Positions 1-5,721 are shown, counted from the stretch's first letter. The stretch is 9,655 nt of DNA from Actinomycetes bacterium (GCA_021793335.1 JAJYSW010000117.1:1-9655), one strand, 5' to 3'. A program made the numbers and translations. Notes: generated by a model from the letters alone, not told the origin.

Positions 1-1405
1 CCAGGTCGACCGGGTCGGTCAGGTCGGGACGCCAGGTGGCGGGGGTGACGGTGAGGAATTCGCCACCGTCCGCGACGTCGCAGCCGGCCGCTTCGAGCAT
101 CGCGACGACCGTCTCGCGGTCGTAGTCGACGCCGACCGTCTTCGCAGGCAGGTCGATCGGCAGACGGATCGCCTCCGTGGGCCTGCGGTGGTCCACGTCG
201 GCGACCTCCGCTACGAGCGTCCCGCCGCCGTACTCGACCAACAGGTCGGCGGTGCGCTGGGCCGCGAGCAGGCTCAGCGCCGGGTCGACGCCGCGCTCGT
301 AACGCTTCGACGCCTCGGAGGCCAGCCGGTGCCGTCGCGCGGTTCGCGCGATCGCGACCGGGTCCCAGTGGGCGGCCTCGACGAGCACGTTGCGGGTGCC
401 GGGCCCGACCTCGGAGGTTTCGCCGCCCATGACCCCGGCCAGCGACAGCGGCCCAGTGTCATCGCAGATGACCATGTCCTCGACGTCGAGCGTCCGCTCG
501 ACATCGTCGAGGGTGGTGAGCTTCTCCCCCGGTCGCGCGCATCGCACGACCAGGTCTCCTTCGAGCCGGTCGAGGTCGAAGGCGTGGAGCGGGTGGCCCA
601 GTTCGAGCATCAGGTAGTTGGTGATGTCGACGGCCAGCCCGATCGGCCGCATTCCCGCCTGCGTGAGACGCTTCGCCATCCACTGGGGGGACTCGGCGTT
701 CGCGTCGACGCCCGTGACGGCCCGCAGGGTGAAACGGGTGCAGCCGTCGGCCTCGACGCGGAGCGGGTGGGGCGACTCGGCGGTCGGCTTCGGCTCGACG
801 GCTTCGGCGGCCGGGTCGGAGAAGGCGACGCCGAGCCGGTGGGCGACCTCGCGGGCGATGCCGCGCACCGAGAGGCAGTGGCCCATGTCGGGCGTGACCG
901 CCAGCTCGAACACGACCTCGTCGAGGCCGACGGCCGGTCGGGCGTCGGCGCCGACGGCGATCGTCTCGACCGTGTCCTCGGGCAGGACCATGATGCCCTC
1001 GTGCTCATCGGAGACCCCGAGTTCCCGCGCCGAGCAGATCATGCCGTCCGATAGACGCCCATAGGTCTTGCGGGAGCCGATCGCGAAACCGCCGGGCAGC
1101 ACCGAACCGGGCAGCGCGACGACCACGAGGTCGCCCTCGGCGAAGTTACCGGCGCCGCAGATGATCGAGCGCGGTTCGTCCTCGCCGACGTCCACATGGC
1201 AGTGGCGAATCGGCTTCTTGAACTCGGTGAGTTCCTCGATCGAGGTCACTCGGCCGACCACGAGCGGGCCGGAGACCCGTTCGCGCAGGTCGTGGACCTC
1301 TTCGACTTCGAGGCCGGCGTCGACCAGGGCGGCATCGAGTTTGGCAGTGGACAGGCCTTCGGGCAGGGCGGCGTACTCGGCGAGCCAAGAGACTGGAATC
1401 CGCAT
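1..1405 (-). CDS. pheT: Phenylalanyl-tRNA synthetase beta subunit, 3' end outside window
   Basis: Beta subunit of the cytoplasmic (alpha-beta)2 phenylalanine-tRNA ligase, which charges tRNA-Phe with phenylalanine using ATP. The window shows the first 468 codons of a protein usually about 800 residues long; the C-terminal part, including the catalytic-like core and the anticodon-binding domain, lies beyond the left edge. It begins MRIPVSWLAEY, a typical PheT N-terminus. An EMAP/OB-type tRNA-binding domain covers about residues 40-150 (ICGAGNF near 82-88). A B3/B4 editing domain follows at about 215-395 (LAVDITNYLMLELGHPLHAFD at 257-277 in two stretches, then SLAGVMGG and ASEASKRYERGVDP). The B5 domain begins around 405. 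The ATG at 1405 is chosen because a strong GGAGGAG lies 6 nt upstream, inside the end of pheS. Only 3 nt separate it from the pheS stop, so the two subunits are almost certainly co-translated. Partial only because of the window edge; no frameshift seen. Confidence 0.97.
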   Translation of the reverse strand, partial: MRIPVSWLAEYAALPEGLSTAKLDAALVDAGLEVEEVHDLRERVSGPLVVGRVTSIEELTEFKKPIRHCHVDVGEDEPRSIICGAGNFAEGDLVVVALPGSVLPGGFAIGSRKTYGRLSDGMICSARELGVSDEHEGIMVLPEDTVETIAVGADARPAVGLDEVVFELAVTPDMGHCLSVRGIAREVAHRLGVAFSDPAAEAVEPKPTAESPHPLRVEADGCTRFTLRAVTGVDANAESPQWMAKRLTQAGMRPIGLAVDITNYLMLELGHPLHAFDLDRLEGDLVVRCARPGEKLTTLDDVERTLDVEDMVICDDTGPLSLAGVMGGETSEVGPGTRNVLVEAAHWDPVAIARTARRHRLASEASKRYERGVDPALSLLAAQRTADLLVEYGGGTLVAEVADVDHRRPTEAIRLPIDLPAKTVGVDYDRETVVAMLEAAGCDVADGGEFLTVTPATWRPDLTDPVDL

Positions 1406-1408
1406 CGG

Positions 1409-2476
1409 TTACTCCTCCACTCGCAGGCCGGCGGGGAAACGGACGTCCCCGTCGATGATGTCCCTCAGATCGGTGATGCCGTGACGCAGCATGAGCGCGC
1501 GCTCGACGCCCATGCCGAAGGCGAACCCCGAGTAGACCTCGGGGTCGATGCCGCAGGCGCGCAGCACCCGCGGGTCGACCATGCCGCACCCGCCCCACTC
1601 GATCCAGCGGGGGCCGTCCTTATGGGCGGCGAACCAGACGTCGACCTCGGCGCTGGGCTCGGTGAACGGGAAATAGGAGGGGCGCAGGCGCGTCTTGGCC
1701 TCGGGTCCGAAGACCGATTTCGCGAAGTGGTCGAGGGTGCCTTTGAGATCGGCCATCGTGATGCCCTTATCGACGACCAGCCCCTCGGTCTGGTGGAAGA
1801 CCGGCGAGTGGGTGGCGTCGAGCTCGTCGGTGCGGTAGACGCGGCCGGGCGCGACGGTGTAGATCGGCGGCTCCTGGGTGAGCATCGTGTGGATCTGCAC
1901 CGTGGAGGTGTGCGTGCGCAGCACCATCCCCGAGCCGAACCCGCCGTCGCCGTCGGCGATGTGGAACGTGTCCATCATGGTGCGGGAGGGGTGGTCGGGG
2001 TGGATGTTCAGCGCGTCGAAGTTGAACCATTCGAGTTCGACCTCGGGGCCTTCGCCGATCTCGTAACCCATAGCGACGAACAGATCGGCGATGCGGTCCA
2101 TCTGGACGTTGATCGGATGGCGCGCGCCGGTGCGGCGGCGCGCGGTGCGGGCGGTGACGTCGACGGTCTCCTCGCGGAGGATCCGCTCGGCCTCGGCCGC
2201 TTCCAGCGTGGCCTTGCGGGCCTCGTAGACGGCGGTGATCTGCTGGCGGGCGGCGTTGACGTTCCGTCCGGCCTCGCCGCGCTCCTTGCCCGGGAGCGAT
2301 CCGATCGCACGGCGGGCCAAGGACACCGGGGCCTTGTCGCCGAGGCATGCGGTTTTGGCGGCGGCCAGCTCATCGAGGCCGTCGGCGGCCTCGATGACCG
2401 CGCTCGCTTCTTTGACGGCCCTGATCAGGGCCTCGGGCTGGAGCAGGCCAGCCTGATCGTCGTTCTCGTTGCTCAT
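1409..2476 (-). CDS. pheS: Phenylalanyl-tRNA synthetase alpha subunit
   Basis: Catalytic alpha subunit of phenylalanine-tRNA ligase, a class IIc aminoacyl-tRNA synthetase; 355 residues, normal for the family. The N-terminal coiled-coil region (about 10-105, Ala/Glu/Arg rich) normally contacts tRNA-Phe. The catalytic domain shows motif 1 around HPSRTMMDTF (162-171), motif 2 around VFHQTEGLVVD (226-236) and motif 3 in GFAFGMGVERALMLRHGI (317-334). The alanine in GFAFG (about 319) corresponds to the substrate-pocket alanine known from E. coli PheS (A294), so normal Phe specificity is expected. A longer in-frame ORF reaches 2602, but its first 42 codons look non-coding. The ATG at 2476 gives the expected MSNEN... 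start and has a weak GAGAGAGA purine tract upstream. It is followed by pheT after 3 nt. A 307-nt gap separates it from the methyltransferase gene upstream, so it may have its own promoter. Confidence 0.97.
   Translation of the reverse strand: MSNENDDQAGLLQPEALIRAVKEASAVIEAADGLDELAAAKTACLGDKAPVSLARRAIGSLPGKERGEAGRNVNAARQQITAVYEARKATLEAAEAERILREETVDVTARTARRRTGARHPINVQMDRIADLFVAMGYEIGEGPEVELEWFNFDALNIHPDHPSRTMMDTFHIADGDGGFGSGMVLRTHTSTVQIHTMLTQEPPIYTVAPGRVYRTDELDATHSPVFHQTEGLVVDKGITMADLKGTLDHFAKSVFGPEAKTRLRPSYFPFTEPSAEVDVWFAAHKDGPRWIEWGGCGMVDPRVLRACGIDPEVYSGFAFGMGVERALMLRHGITDLRDIIDGDVRFPAGLRVEE
1412..1418 (-). promoter_or_regulatory. pheT ribosome binding site embedded in the pheS 3' end
   Basis: The minus strand reads GGAGGAG here, 6 nt before the pheT ATG. 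It is formed by the last sense codons of pheS (GTG GAG GAG TAA). The Shine-Dalgarno thus doubles as the Glu-Glu C-terminus of PheS and fixes the pheT start. This supports translational coupling of the two subunits. Confidence 0.85.
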
Positions 2477-2486
2477 GTGTCTCTCT

Positions 2487-2544
2487 CTTGGCGGGACCTG
2501 AAGGAGTCTAGGGAAGGCACGCGGCTCGGCCGCAGCCCGCCAAG
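2487..2544 (-). repeat. Nine-bp inverted repeat bracketing the pheS promoter/leader region
   Basis: CTTGGCGGG (2487-2495) and CCCGCCAAG (2536-2544) are perfect inverted arms 40 nt apart, ending only 10 nt before the pheS ATG. Between the arms lies a smaller hairpin (minus strand GCGGC-CGA-GCCGC). If transcription starts upstream, the pheS leader could fold into a branched structure whose 3' arm ends next to the ribosome binding site. No T-box consensus, U-tract or Phe-rich leader peptide is seen, so the role is open. Confidence 0.4.
2505..2510 (-). promoter_or_regulatory. Possible pheS -10 element
   Basis: The minus strand reads TAGACT, matching the actinobacterial TAnnnT -10 pattern, 28 nt before the pheS ATG. 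No convincing -35 hexamer lies at the proper distance, so this is a weak call. It lies inside the inverted repeat described at 2487-2544. Confidence 0.25.
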
Positions 2545-2730
2545 GGAGGTGTGGGCGGCCAGGGCCTGTTCGAGAATCCTGGACGGACGCCGTCCGGCCC
2601 ATTCGCCCGCTCGCCGCGTTCCCGGGCCTCCGGGTGCGACACCGGGATCTGGGGCCCTTCGCCTTGCGAGCGGACCGATGGACTCGGACGCCGCTTCGTC
2701 CCGAGTGCTTGAACAGGTCCTAACGCCACA

Positions 2731-2747
2731 GCCCGCGCTCGGCGGGC
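2731..2747 (-). terminator. Possible U-poor terminator hairpin after the rplT-methyltransferase genes
   Basis: GCCCGC (2731-2736) and GCGGGC (2742-2747) form a 6-bp, all-GC stem with a 5-nt loop, starting 36 nt beyond the methyltransferase stop. There is no run of T after it in either direction. If it terminates, it is of the U-poor type common in actinobacteria; it could equally be a chance GC-rich palindrome. Confidence 0.3.
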
Positions 2748-2783
2748 CGACTAAATTCGCGGTGGTCGCAGCACATGCCCCGA

Positions 2784-3590
2784 TCATAACCGCATGCGCT
2801 GCGCGGATGCGCTCGCGTACAGGCACACCCCGGCGGCCACTGCCAGGTTGAGGCTCTCGGCCCCTCCCCAGAGGGGGACGCCGACGCGGCGGTGCGCCAG
2901 GACGGCGGTCGCCTCGTCGAGGCCGTGGGCTTCCGATCCGAACAGCCAGACCGTGGGCGCGTCGAGTTCGCCGTTCGCGGCGAGCGCGAACAGGTCCTCT
3001 CCGCCCGCGGCGGCGGCCAGGATCTGCGTTTCATCGAACACGTCCAGCATCTCGGCGGTGTCGGCGCCGCGGATCACCGGCAGGTGGAACAGGCTCCCCG
3101 CCGAGGCGCGTACGCACTTGCCGTTGTAGGGGTCGACCGAGTCGGTCCCGAAGACGACGCAGTCGGCCCCGGCGGCGTCGGCGGCGCGCAGGATCGTCCC
3201 GGCGTTGCCCGGGTCGGTGATGCCGTGGAGGACCGCGATCAGTTTCGCCTCGACCGGCAGACGCCGGTCGAGGAAGCGGCAGACGGCCACGAGCCCCTGC
3301 GGGGTGACGGTCTCGGCCAGGACCGCCAGAGCCTCGTCGGTGACCGGGCGCAGGCGGGCTCCCGAGGTCTGGGCCGCGTCGACCAGTTCGTCGTGGCGGA
3401 CGTCGGCGTCGAGCGTGTAGAACAGCTCGTCCACGGCGCCGGCGGCGATCGCCTCGCGCACGGCCTGGGGGCCTTCGGCCAGGAACCGCTCGGCCTTATC
3501 GCGTCCGCGGCGGCGCTGGAGCTTCCGGGCGGCGACGACCCGGGACGATCGCGGCGTGAGCGCGCCCGCCCCGGGTTCGGCGATGCTCAT
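2784..3590 (-). CDS. TrmH/SpoU-family 23S rRNA (ribose-2'-O)-methyltransferase, TsnR-like
   Basis: A 268-residue SPOUT-class enzyme expected to transfer a methyl group from S-adenosylmethionine to a ribose 2'-OH in rRNA. The N-terminal part (about 35-105: FLAEGPQAVREAI...VTPQGLVAVC) is the L30-like substrate-binding domain. The SpoU knot domain follows with motif 1 ITDPGNAGTILRAADAAGAD (124-143), motif 2 VWLFGSEAHGL (214-224) and motif 3 ESLNLAVAAGVCLY (245-258). The motif 1 Asn and Arg are intact. The gene lies 4 nt after rplT and has no clear Shine-Dalgarno, so translational coupling to rplT is likely. Actinobacteria usually carry such a gene, related to thiostrepton-resistance methylases, between rplT and pheS; the exact rRNA nucleotide cannot be read from the sequence. 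The last sense codon is TTA, a very rare leucine codon in high-GC actinobacteria. Confidence 0.93.
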   Translation of the reverse strand: MSIAEPGAGALTPRSSRVVAARKLQRRRGRDKAERFLAEGPQAVREAIAAGAVDELFYTLDADVRHDELVDAAQTSGARLRPVTDEALAVLAETVTPQGLVAVCRFLDRRLPVEAKLIAVLHGITDPGNAGTILRAADAAGADCVVFGTDSVDPYNGKCVRASAGSLFHLPVIRGADTAEMLDVFDETQILAAAAGGEDLFALAANGELDAPTVWLFGSEAHGLDEATAVLAHRRVGVPLWGGAESLNLAVAAGVCLYASASAQRMRL

Positions 3591-3594
3591 TCGG

Positions 3595-3978
3595 CTACTG
3601 CTCGACCGGGGCGTTGACGTCCTCGGGGAGGGCCTTCTTGGCGACCTCGACCAGTCCGGTGAACGCGACCGGGTCGTTGACGGCCAGTTCGGCGAGGATC
3701 TTGCGGTCGACTTCCACCTCGGCGAGCTTCAGACCCTGCATGAAGCGGTTGTAGCTGATGCCATTGGTGCGGGCGGCCGCGTTGATGCGGGTGATCCACA
3801 GCTTGCGGAACTCGCGCTTGCGAGCCTTGCGGTCCCGGTAGGAGTAGGTGTACGAGTGCAGCAGCTGCTCTTTGGCCTTGCGGTACAGGCGGGAGCGCTG
3901 GCCCCGGTAACCCTTGGCCTCCTCCAGTACGGTGCGGCGCTTCTTCTGGGCGTTCACCGAACGCTTAACGCGTGCCAC
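3595..3978 (-). CDS. rplT: 50S ribosomal protein L20
   Basis: L20 is an early-assembly protein of the 50S subunit that binds 23S rRNA domains I/II. In E. coli and Bacillus it also represses its own infC-rpmI-rplT operon by binding mRNA. The 127-residue product begins MARVKRSVNAQKKRRTVLE and shows the long basic helix (KGYRGQRSRLYRKAKEQLLHSYTYSYRDRKARKREFR in consecutive stretches, about 22-58). The globular part follows: LWITRINAAARTNGISYNRFMQGLKLAEVEVDRKILAELA in stretches, about 60-98. The length is slightly above the usual 115-120 because of an acidic C-terminal tail. The start is GTG at 3978, supported by AAGGAG 8 nt upstream. It follows rpmI by 47 nt and precedes the methyltransferase by 4 nt. 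Confidence 0.98.
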   Translation of the reverse strand: MARVKRSVNAQKKRRTVLEEAKGYRGQRSRLYRKAKEQLLHSYTYSYRDRKARKREFRKLWITRINAAARTNGISYNRFMQGLKLAEVEVDRKILAELAVNDPVAFTGLVEVAKKALPEDVNAPVEQ

Positions 3979-4025
3979 AGTTCTTTCTCCTTGCGATAAA
4001 GCGGATGTGAGTCAACGGGTGGGAG

Positions 4026-4220
4026 CTAACGGCCCAGCAGCTTCTTGACCTGCTTCTGGTCGGCCTTGGCCACCTCGGTACGGCCGTCCTTGGACCGCTT
4101 GAGCCTGGAGCTCTTGTGCTCCATCAGGTGGTTCTTGCCGGTCTTGCGGCGCATCAGCTTGCCGGAACCGGTGACCTTGAACCGCTTCTTGGTGCCGCTG
4201 TGGGTCTTCATCTTCGGCAT
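4026..4220 (-). CDS. rpmI: 50S ribosomal protein L35
   Basis: Small basic protein of the large ribosomal subunit; 64 residues, the normal size. It begins MPKMKTHSGTKKRFKVTGSGK, the L35 hallmark, and continues with the conserved KNHLMEHKSSRLKR segment. An in-frame ATG at 4241 would add seven residues (MNDRRST). The start at 4220 is preferred because of the family N-terminus and the AGGAGAAG ribosome binding site 5-6 nt upstream. It lies 77 nt downstream of infC, with a strong hairpin in that gap, and 47 nt upstream of rplT. Confidence 0.98.
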   Translation of the reverse strand: MPKMKTHSGTKKRFKVTGSGKLMRRKTGKNHLMEHKSSRLKRSKDGRTEVAKADQKQVKKLLGR

Positions 4221-4255
4221 CGTGCTTCTCCTATCGTTCAACGGCCGCGCTGGTG

Positions 4256-4276
4256 AGCGGGCGCAGTGCGCCCGCT
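4256..4276 (-). promoter_or_regulatory. Strong hairpin in the infC-rpmI intergenic RNA
   Basis: AGCGGGCGC (4256-4264) and GCGCCCGCT (4268-4276) form a perfect 9-bp GC-rich stem with a 3-nt loop, 35 nt before the rpmI start and 21 nt after the infC stop. There is no U-tract, so it is not a classic terminator. In E. coli this same interval carries the L20 translational operator for rpmI-rplT. Whether this hairpin has that role, is a processing or mRNA-stability element, or a partial terminator is inference. Confidence 0.5.
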
Positions 4277-4297
4277 GCAGCTCGGTGTACTGGTGGT

Positions 4298-4882
4298 CTA
4301 CTCCGCGGCGTGCGTCTCCGCCACGTCTTGCTCGCGACCGCCCTTGCGGCCGGCGCTCTTGGCCTCGCCGCTCTTGGGTCGGTGCGGTGCGACCACCATG
4401 ACCATGTTGCGGCCGTCCTGCTTCGGGGCCGATTCGACGGACCCGAGGTCGGCGATCTCCTCGGCGAGCTTGTCGAGCAGACGACGCCCCAGCTCGGGCC
4501 GCGACTGCTCGCGCCCACGGAACATGATGGTGATCTTGACCTTGTCGCCGGCCTTGAGGAACCGCACGACGTGACCCTTCTTGGTCTCGTAGTCGTGCGT
4601 GTCGATCTTCGGCCGAAGCTTCATTTCCTTGATGATGGTCTGCTGCTGGTTGCGGCGCGAAGCACGGGCCTTCTGAGCGGACTCGTACTTGTACTTGCCG
4701 TAGTCCATGAGCTTGCAGACCGGCGGGCGGGCGGTGGGCGCAACCTCGACCAGGTCCATGTCGACGTCGGCGGCCAACTGCAGGGCCTTGTCTATCGACA
4801 CGATGCCGACCTGCTCACCCTGTGGGCCGACCAGGCGCACTTCTCGTGCCCGGATCTGGTCGTTAACGCGCAAATCGCTGAT
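4298..4882 (-). CDS. infC: Translation initiation factor IF-3, AUC start codon
   Basis: IF3 binds the 30S subunit, blocks premature joining of 50S, and discriminates against non-canonical start codons. The N-terminal domain (about 5-75) contains VRLVGPQGEQVGIV, DLVEVAP and PPVCKLMDYGKYKYE. The lysine-rich linker follows (about 76-92, RRNQQQTIIKEMKLRPKI). The C-terminal domain covers about 93-168 (THDYETKKGHVVRFL, KVKITIMFRGREQSRPE, PKQDGRNMVMVVAP). A charged, disordered tail ends at residue 194. The only usual start in frame is TTG at 4873, 12 nt from the Shine-Dalgarno. An ATC at 4882 lies 4 nt after AGGAGG and gives the N-terminus (M)SDLRVNDQI, matching actinobacterial IF3 proteins such as those beginning ST-x-x-RVNERI. 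The ATC is therefore chosen; rare starts at infC are known to serve IF3 autoregulation. No other ATG, GTG, TTG or CTG occurs between the upstream in-frame stop at 4937-4939 and the TTG. Confidence 0.95.
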   Translation of the reverse strand: MSDLRVNDQIRAREVRLVGPQGEQVGIVSIDKALQLAADVDMDLVEVAPTARPPVCKLMDYGKYKYESAQKARASRRNQQQTIIKEMKLRPKIDTHDYETKKGHVVRFLKAGDKVKITIMFRGREQSRPELGRRLLDKLAEEIADLGSVESAPKQDGRNMVMVVAPHRPKSGEAKSAGRKGGREQDVAETHAAE

Positions 4883-4892
4883 GGGGCCTCCT
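4880..4892 (-). promoter_or_regulatory. infC Shine-Dalgarno and non-canonical AUC start
   Basis: The minus strand reads AGGAGG (4892-4887), CCCC, then ATC (4882-4880). The full-strength Shine-Dalgarno with short spacing favours the ATC over the downstream TTG. IF3 normally rejects such codons, so use of AUC would create negative autoregulation of infC, as with the AUU start of E. coli infC. Confidence 0.75.
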
Positions 4893-4907
4893 CTTTTCGC
4901 GATTCTC

Positions 4908-4926
4908 GCCGGTGCCTCGCACCGGC
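4908..4926 (-). promoter_or_regulatory. Leader hairpin immediately upstream of the infC ribosome binding site
   Basis: GCCGGTGC (4908-4915) and GCACCGGC (4919-4926) form a perfect 8-bp stem with a 3-nt loop (GAG in the RNA), 15 nt before the AGGAGG of infC. The position suggests an influence on ribosome access or mRNA stability. It is one of several hairpins in the leader. Confidence 0.5.
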
Positions 4927-5017
4927 GCCCCTTTGGCTATTCGGGCCGTCGCCGGCGGCGACTGCCGCGGCGACCGGTCGCGCAAGCGATACCCAGCACG
5001 CCTCAGGAAGAGGTCCC

Positions 5018-5052
5018 AAAAAGAAAAGACCTCAGCGTCCACGGCTGAGGTC
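5018..5052 (-). terminator. Intrinsic terminator / possible attenuator in the infC leader
   Basis: GACCTCAGC (minus strand 5052-5044) pairs perfectly with GCTGAGGTC (5036-5028) across a 7-nt loop and is followed directly by TTTTCTTTTT (5027-5018). This is a textbook rho-independent terminator, rare in such GC-rich DNA. It ends 142 nt after the PH-domain gene stop and lies about 136 nt before the infC start. It could simply end the upstream transcript. If the extended -10 promoter near 5190 is real, the hairpin sits inside the infC leader and would act as an attenuator. Directly downstream, 5017-5001 repeats both arm sequences (GACCTC and CTGAGG), offering alternative pairings. Confidence 0.85.
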
Positions 5053-5152
5053 CACTCCTGGGCACGGCGGCGTCGGCCGTCGTGCGTGACCCGGTCGCCG
5101 TGGGCGCTTCCGAGGAAGCTCGGCTGCGGGTGGGAGCTGGACTCCGCTTGCT

Positions 5153-5171
5153 GCATCGCACATGGCGATGC
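5153..5171 (-). promoter_or_regulatory. 5'-end hairpin of the proposed infC leader
   Basis: GCATCGC (5153-5159) and GCGATGC (5165-5171) make a perfect 7-bp stem with a 5-nt loop, starting about 6 nt after the transcription start predicted from the extended -10 at 5184-5192. Another hairpin, GCTTCC-GA-GGAAGC (5106-5119), follows in the same leader. 5'-terminal stems often protect mRNA; a role in regulation is only inferred. Confidence 0.35.
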
Positions 5172-5183
5172 GATCGACAAGCA

Positions 5184-5214
5184 ATGATAGCACTCAGCGG
5201 CGCGATTGCTCCAA
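5184..5214 (-). promoter_or_regulatory. Candidate infC operon promoter with extended -10
   Basis: The minus strand has TATCAT (5189-5184) preceded by TGC, an extended -10 motif, and TTGGAG (5214-5209) as a possible -35 with a long 19-nt spacer. The -10 begins directly after the stop codon of the PH-domain gene, whose 3' end holds the -35. The predicted start near 5177 gives a leader of about 295 nt before infC. Confidence 0.4.
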
Positions 5215-5661
5215 GAGCGCCCGCAAGTGCTTGACGGCGGCCACAGCCCGCTGCCTGTCGGTCCGCTGGATGGCCATGACCGCGATCTCCTCGTCGTCGG
5301 CCAGCTCCAGGGTGGCCCACTGGACCCGGTGGGGCACGGAGATGTCCATGACGACGCCCCACGGCAGGCGGTGGGTGGAGGCCACGTTGCGGACCTCGAT
5401 GCCGTGCTCGTCGGCACGGACGCGCAGCCGCAGGAACACCAGGATGACCGCGCCGCCGATGAGGCCCAGGCCGATCATGGCGACCTGGTCGGCCGGGTGG
5501 ATGGCTCCACCGCCCTCGGTCCGGGTGCCCAGCGAGAACGAGAGCGCGGTGAACGCGCCGATGAACATGATTCCGCCGATCCATGCCCCGATGCGTGAAT
5601 TGCGTGGTTTGTAATCGAGTGGGCCGACCTCGGTCATGGGCTTCTCCTGTACGACGTTCAT
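5194..5661 (-). CDS. Small membrane protein with bacterial PH-like domain
   Basis: A 155-residue protein of unknown function. Two hydrophobic helices (about 24-46, IGAWIGGIMFIGAFTAL..., and 59-78, QVAMIGLGLIGGAVILVFL) are followed by a soluble domain (about 79-150). That domain has the pattern LRVRADEHGIEVRNV...HRLPWGVVMDISV...WATLEL, typical of actinobacterial bPH_6-type PH domains, which are often seen in uncharacterised membrane proteins. The domain is likely cytoplasmic, by the positive-inside rule (RLRVR after helix 2). Two starts are credible: ATG at 5661 (GGAGG, 9-nt spacer) and ATG at 5637 (AGGAG, 6-nt spacer; MTEVGPLDYKPRN...). The longer is given. It lies 60 nt downstream of the PIN gene on the same strand and 311 nt upstream of infC; a terminator between makes obligatory co-transcription with infC unlikely. 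Confidence 0.8.
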   Translation of the reverse strand: MNVVQEKPMTEVGPLDYKPRNSRIGAWIGGIMFIGAFTALSFSLGTRTEGGGAIHPADQVAMIGLGLIGGAVILVFLRLRVRADEHGIEVRNVASTHRLPWGVVMDISVPHRVQWATLELADDEEIAVMAIQRTDRQRAVAAVKHLRALLEQSRR

Positions 5662-5677
5662 GCGGCTCTTCCTCCCG

Positions 5678-5702
5678 GGTCCCCTCGCTCGCGGGGCTCC
5701 CG
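5678..5702. repeat. GC-rich imperfect hairpin between the PIN gene and the PH-domain gene
   Basis: GGG-T-CCCC and GGGG-CT-CCC form an interrupted stem on either strand around an 8-nt loop. It may be a weak terminator for the toxin-antitoxin pair or a leader hairpin next to the GGAGG of the PH-domain gene. No U-tract follows. Confidence 0.25.
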
Positions 5703-5721
5703 TCGCTTCTCAGTGTTCCCT

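Larger units (their letters stand above)
2477..2783. other. Intergenic region between the TrmH-family methyltransferase and pheS
   Basis: A 307-nt stretch with no ORF that looks coding on either strand. It holds a GC-rich hairpin near the end of the upstream operon (2731-2747), a short palindrome (CGGACG-C-CGTCCG, around 2583-2597), and the inverted repeat with possible -10 element close to pheS. No T-box motif (AGGGTGGNACC type) is visible. Confidence 0.6.
4883..5193 (-). other. infC leader / intergenic region
   Basis: A 311-nt stretch with no convincing ORF. In transcription order it contains a 7-bp 5' hairpin, a short GCTTCC stem, the intrinsic terminator with U-tract, a downstream element repeating the terminator arms, the palindrome GCGACCGGTCGC (around 4972-4983), and an 8-bp hairpin before the ribosome binding site. 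Its length and density of structure are typical of regulated ribosomal-protein leaders. I could not match it to a specific known leader family. Confidence 0.6.

Noticed and set aside
2477..2783. T-box riboswitch or Phe-rich leader peptide upstream of pheS
   Set aside because: No AGGGTGGNACC-type T-box sequence, no terminator with a U-tract, and no short ORF with clustered Phe codons.
1196..2851. Long open frame on the plus strand (551 codons) opposite pheS and pheT
   Set aside because: It is antisense to two strongly conserved genes, has low-complexity Gly/Val/Asp/Arg composition typical of the shadow frame of GC-rich genes, and matches no family.
4871..4873. TTG as start codon of infC
   Set aside because: Too far from the AGGAGG (12 nt or more) and it shortens the conserved N-terminus; the ATC at 4882 fits spacing and homology better. 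It remains the fallback.
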